Source: CAWAVN01 sp963825075 (GTDB lineage Bacteria; Planctomycetota; Planctomycetia; Planctomycetales; Planctomycetaceae). From it: a stretch of 64,000 nucleotides of DNA. Of the stretch, positions 9,337 through 17,627 are shown in pieces. The stretch is taken from positions 62,001-126,000 of the forward strand of contig CAWGRX010000015.1 of NCBI GenBank assembly GCA_963825075.1, written 5' to 3'. Below the pieces are notes generated by a model that saw only the letters and a list, made by a program, of their open reading frames with translations, made no database searches and was not told the origin of the DNA. Both the position numbers and the translations under genes were made by a program. Position 1 is the stretch's first letter, and every line of letters starts with the position of its first letter.

Positions 9337-10596
9337 ATGAAACAGGGTGCGCTGCTCGTTTTGGGTTTCTTGATCGCGGGCTCGCTGGGGGCGGCTGAGC
9401 CGGCGCGGATTGATTTTGACGATCCGCTGCCTTACGGACAACGGCCGATCGACTATTTCAATCGCGAGACCCAAAATCCGGCGGAGGATTTGAAATCCCG
9501 GCTGGAGACCCGCCAAACTCGGCTTGCGGGCAAGTCGGACCTCGATTACTTGAAATCGCTGCTCAAGGAGTTGGACATTTCGCCGACTTCGCAGATGCTG
9601 GTGTATTCGAAGACGGCTCTCAATCCGCAGTTGGTCTCGCCGGAGACGCCTCGGGCCGTGTTTTTCAACGAAAATAGCTACGTCGGCTGGGTGCCGGGGG
9701 CGGCGGCTTTGGAAATCGCGGCGGTCGATCCCCACAAAGGGCTGATGTTTTACACGTTGAACCTCCCCGACTTCTCGAAGGAAGAATCCAAGAAAGAAAC
9801 ACAGCCGGCGCTGCCCAAACGCGAAAGCCAATGCCTGGCCTGCCATGCCGGACAGTCGGCTTTGCGAATCCCCGGCGGTTTGGTGCGGTCGTTTATCACC
9901 GATGAAACCGGCCGGCCGCTGTCGGGCTATTCGCGGATCACGCATCAAACGCCTTTCGCCAAACGTTTCGGCGGCTGGTACGTCACCGGGCAGCACGGGC
10001 AGCTGACGCACCGCGGGAACATCATCGAACCCAAAGCCGGCACCGAAGCCAACCTCACCCCGTCGCCCAACAACGTGAACGATTTGAAAGGCGTGTTCGA
10101 TGTCTCGCGGTATCCTTCGGCCCACAGCGATCTGGTCGCCCAGATGGTGTTTCAGCACCAAATCCACGGCCAGAACTTGTTGATCCGCGTCGGTTCCGAA
10201 GCCCGTCTTGGGAAACGCTCGGATGCCGAGGACCGGCTTATTCGCTATCTACTCTTCCTCGATGAAGCCCCGCTGGCGGGGCCTGTCCAAGGCAGTACCG
10301 ATTTCGCGAAGTGGTTCGCCCACCGCGGCCAGAAAGATTCCAAGGGCCGGTCCCTCCGGGATTGGGATCTCAAAACGCGGCTGTTCCAATACCGGTTGAG
10401 CCACCTCATCGAAACCCCGCTGTTCGATGCCCTGCCGAAACCCGCCAAGCAGCGGATTTATCAAAAACTCCACGCCCTGCTCAGCGCCGCGGAACCCCCC
10501 AAGCCTTTCGACAAACTTCCCGCCAAGGAACGCCGGGCGATTTGGGAAATCGTCAGCGAAATCAAAACCGACCTGCCGGCCGAATGGAGAGAATAG
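9337..10596 (+). CDS. Secreted protein with a single c-type haem motif
   Basis: A 419-residue exported protein with a clear signal peptide (residues 1-20, ending GSLGAAEP). One CxxCH motif, CLACH, lies at residues 165-169 within SQCLACHAGQSALRIPGG. No second haem site is present, so it is not a standard di-haem peroxidase. The remainder resembles planctomycete cytochrome-like proteins but I cannot assign a reaction; a periplasmic electron-transfer role is inferred from the haem site. The 3' end (10501-10554) recurs almost exactly at 11651-11704, on the far side of a low-complexity cassette. The di-haem peroxidase-like gene at 11814-13364 converges on it. Confidence 0.75.
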   Translation: MKQGALLVLGFLIAGSLGAAEPARIDFDDPLPYGQRPIDYFNRETQNPAEDLKSRLETRQTRLAGKSDLDYLKSLLKELDISPTSQMLVYSKTALNPQLVSPETPRAVFFNENSYVGWVPGAAALEIAAVDPHKGLMFYTLNLPDFSKEESKKETQPALPKRESQCLACHAGQSALRIPGGLVRSFITDETGRPLSGYSRITHQTPFAKRFGGWYVTGQHGQLTHRGNIIEPKAGTEANLTPSPNNVNDLKGVFDVSRYPSAHSDLVAQMVFQHQIHGQNLLIRVGSEARLGKRSDAEDRLIRYLLFLDEAPLAGPVQGSTDFAKWFAHRGQKDSKGRSLRDWDLKTRLFQYRLSHLIETPLFDALPKPAKQRIYQKLHALLSAAEPPKPFDKLPAKERRAIWEIVSEIKTDLPAEWRE

Positions 10597-10652
10597 GTAA
10601 CCAATACAGTGATGGAGATTGCCTACGTCCATTCAAAAGTTGAGAAGTCAAC

Positions 10653-10949
10653 ATGAACTACCCTACGCCAGCCGAAACAAATATCGCCTATAATGTTAGG
10701 ATTGAGGATGTACCTGCGGGTTCCGGCCTTACGGTATGGTCCTTAACACCCAATCCACCGCCTCTTACATTACAGGAGCCGATGAAGGCCCGTGACGGCT
10801 TCTTGGAGCTACTGCTCGGCGAATCAGCCCCACCGATCACGCCGCCGCTTACACCATTGAACGAGGTTATCCTAACCGATCATTCGATCAAGGAGGAACA
10901 GGGCTCCCGAACTGTTGAGCATAGGTATCAGGGATCCGCGGATATCTAA
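10653..10949 (+). CDS. Hypothetical protein in the 10.6-11.7 kb cassette
   Basis: A 98-residue open frame starting at an ATG shortly after the cytochrome gene. It is proline-rich (PNPPPL, PPITPPLTPL) with no recognised domain, signal peptide or membrane segment. Base use is more even than in neighbouring genes. There is no strong ribosome site (AGAAGTCAAC precedes the ATG). It may be a real accessory gene, part of a broken longer gene, or chance. Confidence 0.35.
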   Translation: MNYPTPAETNIAYNVRIEDVPAGSGLTVWSLTPNPPPLTLQEPMKARDGFLELLLGESAPPITPPLTPLNEVILTDHSIKEEQGSRTVEHRYQGSADI

Positions 10950-11073
10950 ACCTGGAACTTCTGATGCGGATCCAGCAGTTTCTCGCTGCCACTTGGCCGC
11001 TATGGCGAGTGCGACTGAACTGCCAGAACTCTTACCTATCGTCGGACAGCGATGATATACTAGATCTATCCTG

Positions 11074-11586
11074 GTGCGATCTTCGGTTGGTCCATATGGC
11101 GAGGAGGCCGATCTGGAAACGGTGTTCCCTCTTCACCGTGACCATCTTTTGTCATTGTACAATGAAGCGTACGGGGATAAGATCCGCCGATTTGAGCATG
11201 TCAAGCAAACGCTCTTGACTACGCCGCAATTGCTCAAGACGACCGGAACGGTTCTAGTGGCTGCCTTTGCGAACGTCGAGGATCAGGAAACCGAGTTTTG
11301 GGTTCTGTTCCCCAAGAGCAAGCGTAAATTCCGCATTATTGGCGATGGCGACTTGGAAATCTTTCATAATCATAGTCACGAGTATCCTGTCGCGGATGGT
11401 GGTCAGGTGGGCATATGGCTTCAGAGGACGGGGCAACGACGGCTTTACCAGTATTCCGCTGCGGCTCTCGCTCCGCTGACGATCCGCATTCAGGAATGCA
11501 GAGCAAAACGCCTTCCCCGTGACAGTGACTTTGTGGCTTCTGAAGAGATCCGCGAGATTCTTCCGAAGGATGTGATTGTAGATTAA
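11074..11586 (+). CDS. Hypothetical protein in the 10.6-11.7 kb cassette, possibly truncated at its N-terminus
   Basis: A 170-residue frame from a GTG at 11074. It reads like a genuine soluble protein, with amphipathic helices and charged segments such as DLETVFPLHRDHLLSLYNEA and a mixed beta C-terminal half, but I do not recognise a family. Directly upstream the same frame is closed by TGA at 11053; beyond that it continues with a plausible start, MASATELPELLPIVGQR. A nonsense or frameshift lesion may therefore have cut off the true N-terminus. No ribosome site precedes the GTG. Lower G+C than its neighbours suggests acquisition. Confidence 0.45.
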   Translation: MRSSVGPYGEEADLETVFPLHRDHLLSLYNEAYGDKIRRFEHVKQTLLTTPQLLKTTGTVLVAAFANVEDQETEFWVLFPKSKRKFRIIGDGDLEIFHNHSHEYPVADGGQVGIWLQRTGQRRLYQYSAAALAPLTIRIQECRAKRLPRDSDFVASEEIREILPKDVIVD

Positions 11587-11650
11587 TCTCCCTGCTGGAC
11601 CGCACGACGACCGCTTTCGACGCGGCGTGCTCAGCGCTTAGAAATCTTCG

Positions 11651-11704
11651 AAGCCCTTCGACAAACTCCCCGCCGAGGAACGCCGGGCGATTTGGGAAAT
11701 CGTC
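11651..11704 (+). pseudogene. Duplicated fragment of the haem-protein gene 3' end
   Basis: These 54 bases match 10501-10554, inside the upstream haem-protein gene, at 51 of 54 positions. The copy encodes the same segment (PFDKLPAEERRAIWEIV) but has no start and ends in unrelated sequence. It is either the remains of a tandem paralogue or a duplication made when the intervening segment entered. Confidence 0.8.
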
Positions 11705-11721
11705 CTTTCAACAAAAACGCC

Positions 11722-11789
11722 AGAGCCGCGCACGAAGTAAGCGGTATTGCCCCCTGAACTTGCAAAACGCTTACTTCGTGCGCGGCTCT
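11722..11789. repeat. Perfect 22-bp inverted repeat, second copy of the 6061 family
   Basis: The arms are 11722-11743 (AGAGCCGCGCACGAAGTAAG plus CG) and 11768-11789, exact reverse complements around a 24-base loop. Compared with 6061-6111 the units point the other way, as expected for a mobile REP-like unit that can pair in either arrangement. It could also act as a terminator for either convergent gene, but lacks a T-tract. Confidence 0.85.
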
Positions 11790-11813
11790 TGAAAACAGCC
11801 AGTTCAGCGACCT

Positions 11814-13364
11814 TTACAAGCAGAGCAAAAACGCCACGAGGTCGTCTTTTTCCTCCCGCGTGAGTTTCAGTTCCAGGACGAGATTAAAAAACTCCACGGC
11901 ATCGTGCAGCGTGGGGCAGCGGCCGTCGTGGAGATAAGGCGGCGAATCTTTGATGCCCCGCAGCGGGAACGTCTTGATCGGACCTTCCGGCCGGCCGACG
12001 TAAAACCGCTCGGCCCGCAGGTCGTGCAAATAGTCGTCCACGAACGCCGGGCCGGAATGGCATGTGGCGCACTGGGCTTTGCCGTGGAACAGCGCTTCCC
12101 CGCGGAGTTCCTGTGCGGTGGCTTCTTCCGGGATCAGCCGCATCAGCGGGCCGAGCTTCGGCGCGGGCGGGTTGTCGATGATCGCATTAAAGTCGCCCAT
12201 GCGGTTCGTGACTTCCCGCTTCACCGCCCGCGGGCCGATCGCTTGCTGCATGCCGGGATCGCCGTCGAAGTATTCTTCGACCTCGGCGAAATGATCGAGG
12301 CTGCGGATCGACCGCTTCGACGACAACTGCATCAGGTTGAAGTTGCCCCGCATCGTGGGCGTGTCCACGCGGAGCCGGGCCATGTGCGGCCGGGAATCGG
12401 GTCCCAATTCGAACGCCCCGTTTGTGTGCCCGTTGACGTGGCAGTCGAAACACGCCACGCCTTTCGAGGGCTTCAACGTCACGCGGTGCTCCGTGTGGTT
12501 GAACCACGTCGTCGGCGACGGCCGCAAGAGTTCTTTGAGACCCTCCATCTGCTCCGGCGTCAAAATCCCGTCGAAAACTTCATAGAAATTGTCGAGCGTG
12601 ATCTCCCGCCCGTTCGTCACATCGCCCAGTTCCTTGTGGGTCGTCAAAAACAAAGGCGGCGGGAACTCCGGCAGGTACGCATCGGGAAAATCCATGTCCA
12701 CATCCATCCGCCGATGCTCGGGATGCGACTTGATCCACATCTCCGGGAACACCATGTGCGCCGTGGACTGGAGCGGATGCGCGAGCGGCAGATAGGGGAA
12801 CAGGCCTTCCTCTTTGATCTCTTGGGGAGACATCATCGCCAAGGCTTCAAAGGATTCCACCTCGCCGGACAGCCGGGCCACCGGTCCCAGCATGATCGGC
12901 TTCCCGCCCGACATCAACTGCCCGGGAACCGCCTGGCCCGAAAAGTCGAACCGGGATTCCATGTACGATTTGACGTCCCGCATCAGGGCCGGCTTTTGTT
13001 TTTGATGAAAAAGGACCCATTGCTCGAACCGCATCGGCAGTACCGGCGAACCGAAGGAAGTCTCCCCCCGCCCGTAATACCGCCAGACGTCGAACGGTGT
13101 CCGCATGCCTTTTTTCATCATGGGATACAACGCGAGATCCTTGATCAGCCTCCGCGACTGCTTCGAGGCGGGCGAAGGCTTCAAACCGCGGACCGCCGCC
13201 GGCGATCCCTGCCCGTCGGTTTCTTCCCCTTCGCCGCCGGAAAACGCGAGCGCGGGAACTCGGCTCAGATCGGTGCCGCGGTATTTTTCATAAGTCACGA
13301 CCGTGCCGACGAGCAAGACCGCCACTCCCACGGCTGCGGCGAGACGACTCAGATAAGGCGACAT
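11814..13364 (-). CDS. Di-haem cytochrome c peroxidase/MauG-like protein
   Basis: A 516-residue exported or membrane-anchored protein with a hydrophobic N-terminus (residues 7-25). Two CxxCH motifs are visible: CFDCH near 304 and CATCH near 432. The C-terminal segment TFPLRGIKDSPPYLHDGRC is typical of the bacterial di-haem peroxidase (CCP/MauG) superfamily. It likely acts in the periplasm as an electron-transfer or peroxidase-like enzyme; the substrate is unknown. It starts seven bases after the DoxX gene stop, with GGAAAAC before the ATG, so the two form an operon. Length exceeds simple CCPs (about 320 residues) because of a large N-terminal region of unknown fold. Confidence 0.8.
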   Translation of the reverse strand: MSPYLSRLAAAVGVAVLLVGTVVTYEKYRGTDLSRVPALAFSGGEGEETDGQGSPAAVRGLKPSPASKQSRRLIKDLALYPMMKKGMRTPFDVWRYYGRGETSFGSPVLPMRFEQWVLFHQKQKPALMRDVKSYMESRFDFSGQAVPGQLMSGGKPIMLGPVARLSGEVESFEALAMMSPQEIKEEGLFPYLPLAHPLQSTAHMVFPEMWIKSHPEHRRMDVDMDFPDAYLPEFPPPLFLTTHKELGDVTNGREITLDNFYEVFDGILTPEQMEGLKELLRPSPTTWFNHTEHRVTLKPSKGVACFDCHVNGHTNGAFELGPDSRPHMARLRVDTPTMRGNFNLMQLSSKRSIRSLDHFAEVEEYFDGDPGMQQAIGPRAVKREVTNRMGDFNAIIDNPPAPKLGPLMRLIPEEATAQELRGEALFHGKAQCATCHSGPAFVDDYLHDLRAERFYVGRPEGPIKTFPLRGIKDSPPYLHDGRCPTLHDAVEFFNLVLELKLTREEKDDLVAFLLCL

Positions 13365-13371
13365 GTTTTCC

Positions 13372-13866
13372 TCACGAGGATTGGGGTGTCGGCGAAAGTT
13401 CGCCCGGCGGGGTTCGCGTCCAGCCGGCTTTGACGGCGGGAAACATCACCGTCCAGCCCGCCGCCACCGAAATCAGGTTCTTCATGATGTACTGACCTTC
13501 CAGCGTCGGGGCGAACGGGACGAACTTGAACGTGATTTCGGGAAACAGAAACAACGGCAGAAACGTGCTGGCCTGATGCAAAACGAACACAAAAAACATC
13601 CACCGCATACCGATGTTGAATAAAAAACTGAGGCCGATCGCGCACTCCATCACCGCCAGCCACCACAGGGCGGTCCTTGCATCCAGCAAATGCCCGGAAA
13701 CCCGCATGATCGTCTGGCCCGCGATGAGTTCCGCCTCGCTGAGGTCGGGAAAGAACTTCAGCAAGCCAAACTGGAAATACACAAACCCCGCCGCCAGCCG
13801 CAGAAAGGTCGGCGACGGACAAGCAGGCTTTTTCTCTATGGATTCCGCTCCGAAAGACATCTGCAT
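13372..13866 (-). CDS. DoxX-like small membrane protein
   Basis: A 164-residue membrane protein with four hydrophobic helices (about 22-40, 66-84, 86-108 and 126-146), preceded by FLRLAAGFVYFQFGLLKFFPDL, a DoxX-type first helix. DoxX-like proteins are often linked to respiratory or thiol-redox functions; no catalytic residue can be assigned here. It is the first gene of an operon with the di-haem peroxidase-like gene, seven bases downstream. The start could be the ATG at 13866 or 13860; an AAAGGAG lies too far upstream to help. Confidence 0.65.
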   Translation of the reverse strand: MQMSFGAESIEKKPACPSPTFLRLAAGFVYFQFGLLKFFPDLSEAELIAGQTIMRVSGHLLDARTALWWLAVMECAIGLSFLFNIGMRWMFFVFVLHQASTFLPLFLFPEITFKFVPFAPTLEGQYIMKNLISVAAGWTVMFPAVKAGWTRTPPGELSPTPQSS

Positions 13867-14111
13867 CCGATCGAATCGACGAAAACTCTCGACCGTCTCC
13901 TTTCATCACACCACAAACTACGACGAATCCGCCAGGGCAAAGGTTCCCGCAAAAGCCCGCGGGGCGGCGTTTGTTACCGGACCGTTACACGGCAAAAACC
14001 GCCTCCAGCCGGCGTTTTTCCGCCATTGTCCTTCTTCCCTCCGCGATCGTGATCTCATATCGTAGCGATCTGAGAGAACTCGTTTCGCGAAACACAACCG
14101 GATCCCCCGTC

Positions 14112-14134
14112 GTAGCGGCGGCATCTTGCCGCCG
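14112..14134. repeat. Single palindrome in the 346-bp divergent intergenic region
   Basis: GCGGCGGCATCTTGCCGCCG forms a short hairpin after GTA, the same edge seen at other palindromes in this window. The rest of 13867-14212, which separates the divergent DoxX and ATP-grasp genes, shows no gene. Confidence 0.55.
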
Positions 14135-14212
14135 TCTGTTGGGGATTTTGTGTCAAGCCATCCCCTCATAATACTTCCCTTACCTTTCCATTCCTCCATC
14201 AAGGATTCGCCG

Positions 14213-15279
14213 GTGCGGATTTTCGTTTCGGAGTTTCTAACCAGCGGCGGCGGGACGGCCTCTGCGGTTCCCGCCTCGCTGCTGAAGGAAGGCACCGCGA
14301 TGCTCTCGGCCATCGTCAGCGACTTCGCCCGCGTCGCCGACTGCGAAGTCCTTACCACCTGGGACCAGCGTTTGGGACCGTTTCCCGTCACGGCGGCACA
14401 TATCGAAGTCCGCCTCATCAGTCGGCCCGAGGAAGAACGCCAGGTCTTTCAAGAATTCTGCCGGGAAGCCGACGCCGCGTTCCTCATCGCTCCGGAGTTT
14501 CAAAACCTGCTCGCCGACCGCTGCGAATTGGTCAACCAGTTCGCCACCGTGTCCCTCAATTGTTCCGTCGAATCGATTCGCCGCTGTTCGGATAAACTCA
14601 CCCTCGCCGGGGAACTTGCGTCGCAGGAAATCCCCACGATTCCCACGCGCGAACTCGCGGAACCGCTCGCGGACGTGGCCGCCGGTTGGGATTTTCCGCT
14701 AGTGATCAAACCCCGGGACGGGGCCGGCTCGCAGGATACGTTTTTGGTTCCCGACGAGGCCGAGTGGAACCGCCTGCTGCCGTCGTTCTCGTCGCTCGCC
14801 AATCACGATTGGATCGTGCAGCCTTATATTCCCGGCCGGACGCTGTCGGTGGCGGCGATTGTGGGCGAAGTGCAGGGAAACGCCGAGCCTTGGCTGGAAG
14901 TGTTTCCCCTCGCCGAGCAGCATCTGAGCCAAGACGGCCGGTTCGGTTACTTGGGCGGGCGGATTCCCGAAACGATCGCCCTCCAGCACCTGGCGACGCA
15001 GCGGGTCCGCGAAATTGCCCGGCTCCTGCCGGGGCTCTCGGGTTATGTGGGGATGGATCTTTAGCCCCCGCGCACAACCCGGAGGATCTGTTGATCGTCG
15101 AAGTCAATCCCCGGCTGACGACCAGCTATCTCGGCTACCGCGCCCTGGCGGATGGAAACCTCGCCGAATATCTTCTGCCCCACTCCCAGGTCGAAACGCC
15201 GTTACGCTGGAAGCCGACCGTCGTCCGCTTCACATCCGACGGCGTGATCACCTGGATCAACCCCGCGCCGCATGGTTGA
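14213..15279 (+). pseudogene. ATP-grasp ligase (MfnD/ATP-grasp_3-like), frameshifted
   Basis: The N-terminal FVSEFLTSGGG, the ATP-grasp segment FPLVIKPRDGAGSQ and the metal-binding VEVNPRLTTSYLG match the ATP-grasp_3 family, which includes tyramine-glutamate ligase of the methanopterin-type C1 cofactor pathway; planctomycetes carry that pathway. The start GTG at 14213 has AAGGA upstream. The frame runs to a TAG at 15062, but the conserved C-terminus (LAPAHNPEDLLIVEVNPRL) continues in the next frame to 15279. One extra T in GATCTTTAG would restore MDLLAPAHNP. A one-base deletion, natural or from sequencing, is therefore likely. Without the metal-binding tail the shorter product should be inactive. 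Assignment to C1 metabolism is inference. Confidence 0.7.
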
Positions 15280-15330
15280 ATCTTCGGGGGAAATCTTTTC
15301 CCAATCGCCACCGTCTATGCGGTTCCCAAT

Positions 15331-15402
15331 GAGGTTGGAGGTTAGAGGTTAGAGGATGGGATATATGTTTTGCGATCCTCCGATTTCTACTCTCTAACCT
15401 CC
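15331..15402. repeat. Inverted repeat built from GAGGTTAGAG words
   Basis: Left arm 15331-15356 (GAGGTTGGAGGTTAGAGG onward) is mirrored by 15376-15402 (TCCTCCGATTTCTACTCTCT onward) between two convergent genes. It is imperfect, lacks a T-tract and resembles the other word-type inverted pairs at 9113 and 61622. Confidence 0.55.
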
Positions 15403-15428
15403 ATTCTCTATTCTGACTTACAACAGCA

Positions 15429-16580
15429 CTAAACGCCCGCAATCTCCTTGAGGGCTTCGAGCGCCGCGTCAACATGCGAAGTCGTCGTGAACGGGCCGAA
15501 GCTGAAGCGGGCCGTGCCGCCCAGGTCCGCGGTGCCGAGGGTTTGATGGGCGAGCGGGGCACAATGGAAACCGGCTCGGATCTGAATCTGAAAATTCTCA
15601 TCCAGAATCGAAGCCAAAACCTGCGGCTCGTAGCCTTCGATATTGAGGCTCACCACGCCCACTTGCCGTTCGGGATCCTTCGGCCCATACACCATCACGT
15701 TGGGAATGCCCGCGAGGCCTTCCAAGATCTGTCCGGTGAGTTCGATTTCATGCTGTCTGCCCCGGGAGGGATCCTCATCGGCCAGCCAAGCTAACCCCGC
15801 TTCCAAACCGAAGAGGCCCGGCGCATTGTGGTTGCCTGATTCGTACTTGTCGGGGAGCGCGGCGGGTTGATGGTCATCCTCGCTTTGGGACCCGGTCCCG
15901 CCTTGCCGCAGACTTTCGACCAAGTCCTCAATCCCGGTCTTGATATAGAGTAAGCCGGTCCCCAACGGTCCCAAGAGTCCTTTATGTCCCGGACAGGCAA
16001 GCATGTCGATCCCCAATGCCTGGACATCGATCGGCACATGCCCCGCCGACTGCGCTGCATCGACCAGAAACAACGCCCCGCCGACTTGGCAATTTCAGAG
16101 ACCTCGGCAATCGGCTGAAGGCCGCCGGTGACATTGGACGCGTGAATCATCGCTACCAAGCGAGTGTCAGGCCGCATCGCCCGCCGGATTTCCGCTGGTT
16201 CGATCTGACCGTTCGACATCCGCCGGGACGCGGGTGACTACCACGCCCTTGTGCTCTTCGAGCCAGCGGAGCGGCCTTAAGACGGAGTTATGTTCCATCG
16301 CCGATGTCACCACATGCTCGCCCGGTTTCAACAGGCCATGCAGCGCGATATTCAAACTATCGGTGCCGTTGAACGTAAACAGCACCCGCTCCGTGCTTTC
16401 CGCATTGAAAAGTTCCGCCGCCCGCTTCCGGCACCGCCGGACCACGCTCTGCACATCCATCGCCGCCTGATAAGCCCCCCGCCCCACCGGCGCGCCCAGG
16501 TTGCGGTTATAGAAATCCATCGCCCCATAAACCGCCTCCGGCTTAGGAAAACTCGTCGCCGCATTGTCGAGGTAGATGCG
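15429..16580 (-). pseudogene. Class V aminotransferase / cysteine desulfurase-like, start lost and two frameshifts
   Basis: A PLP-dependent fold-type I enzyme related to SufS/NifS and Csd-like proteins. Three frames are needed: 16580-16222 (RIYLDNAATSFPKPEAVYGA, with the family N-terminus), 16219-16080 (NGQIEPAEIRRA..IHASNVTGG) and 16073-15429 (FLVDAAQSAGHVPID..HKGLLGPLGTG, with the PLP lysine, and a C-terminal AGFHCAPLAH). The motif order is complete, but the frame changes near 16222 and 16080. The N-terminal codons run straight into TGA two codons before RIYLDN, and no start codon exists, because palindromic sequence begins there. The intact enzyme would be about 385 residues. Sequencing indels can explain the frameshifts but not easily the lost start. 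Confidence 0.75.
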
Positions 16581-16608
16581 AGCACGTCATAAACAGCGCT
16601 ATACAGTG

Positions 16609-16830
16609 AGAGCCGCAAAGCGGCGACAGTACATAGCTGCGGGCGTAAGCCCGCAGAACCGGAGATAACAAAAATATAATAAGCCGCGAAGCGGCGCTAG
16701 CAGTTTTTATCGAGAAGATAGAAGCCAAATCTGCGTTTCAAAACAACACATTGCTGTCGCCGCTACGCGGCTCGACAACTGTTTATCGAATCTAATCTGC
16801 GGGCTCACGCCCGCAGCTATATGCTGCGCC
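16609..16830. repeat. Cluster of five small palindromes
   Basis: Hairpins are at 16612-16624 (GCCGCAAAGCGGC), 16637-16656 (CTGCGGGCGTAAGCCCGCAG), 16683-16695 (GCCGCGAAGCGGC), 16759-16771 (GCCGCTACGCGGC) and 16797-16816 (CTGCGGGCTCACGCCCGCAG). The first two and the last two kinds recur in inverted order around an AT-rich centre, so the whole looks like one composite inverted element. It fills the space between the broken aminotransferase and the SpoIIAA-like gene. Confidence 0.8.
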
Positions 16831-16914
16831 GCTTTTTGAAAACGATAAACGGGTCAACAAACGCGCGGACCATCGTCAAGACGCCGACTCTGCTAACCCG
16901 CTGGCTGCATTTTG

Positions 16915-17281
16915 CTATTCTTCCGCTTCGATCCATTGCCTGGCGGCTTCGATATCCGTGATGATCGAAATACTTGATCTTGGCCGTCGTAAAGGGCCGG
17001 CAGAAGGCGGCCATGCCTTTTTCCCACTTGCTCTCGCCCACGATGGCCAGGCGTTCGATGTCGTTGAAGTGCTTGACATCAAACTTGATGTCCTCCCACA
17101 ACGCCCCCGCCGTCCAACCGTGGAAGTCGTGCATAACGACCAGCATCCGCACTTTCCCAAACTGCTTGATCCGCTCCTCCGTCAAGGGCACAAATCGTTC
17201 GTAAGCTTCTTTGGTCAGCTTGCCCGTCAGTTGGACCTCAATGATCCGCCCCTCCGCAGTTTCCGTAACTTCAAAGTCCAT
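16915..17281 (-). pseudogene. SpoIIAA-like (STAS-fold) protein, frameshifted near its C-terminus
   Basis: The reading from ATG 17281 (AAGGAAAACACA upstream) gives MDFEVTETAEGRIIEVQLTG and continues through DFHGWTAGALWEDIKF and FCRPFTTAKIKYFD, the pattern of SpoIIAA-like proteins (PF11964). The family C-terminus, roughly FD..DIEAARQWIEAEE then stop, is present but in another frame from about 16965 to 16915. Without the shift the frame runs on to 16817 through palindrome sequence, which is not credible protein. Intact length would be about 122 residues. The role in this family is unclear; it is not a sporulation factor here. Confidence 0.75.
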
Positions 17282-17466
17282 TGTGTTTTCCTTCGTGTTA
17301 AAGGTTTTCAGGAACCGATTTACCGATTTCTTCAGAGACGATTGGCCTCTCCCGCAGGGCGATCCAATCCCCAATAACTCTGTAGGATTGAACAGGCTCT
17401 GTCAAGCCATTGACGGTTCGGCACGGGTCATGCCGATTTTGCCGATTTGCGGGGAAAATTTCGGGT

Positions 17467-17495
17467 TTGACCTGGTTGGCGTTGCACCTTATACT
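17467..17495 (+). promoter_or_regulatory. Sigma-70-type promoter for the PpiC-like lipoprotein gene
   Basis: TTGACC (17467-17472), exactly 17 bases of spacer, then TATACT (17490-17495). Both boxes are close to consensus and the spacing is optimal. Transcription would start near 17502, leaving a leader of about 125 nt before the ATG at 17628. The rest of the 17282-17627 gap holds nothing else that I recognise. Confidence 0.6.
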
Positions 17496-17627
17496 CCCCC
17501 GCCTTTTTGATGCGTTTGCGGTCCTCCCTCTCCAACGGCCTGCGATCGTGTGGGATCCTTTGCGGCCCGACGCGATCCCGCTCCCTATTCCACATGCGAG
17601 AATCCCGTTTCTTATGGAAGATGCCCC

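Noticed and set aside
11904..13433. 509-residue plus-strand frame opposite the di-haem protein
   Set aside because: Antisense shadow; the minus-strand gene has two CxxCH motifs and operon spacing.
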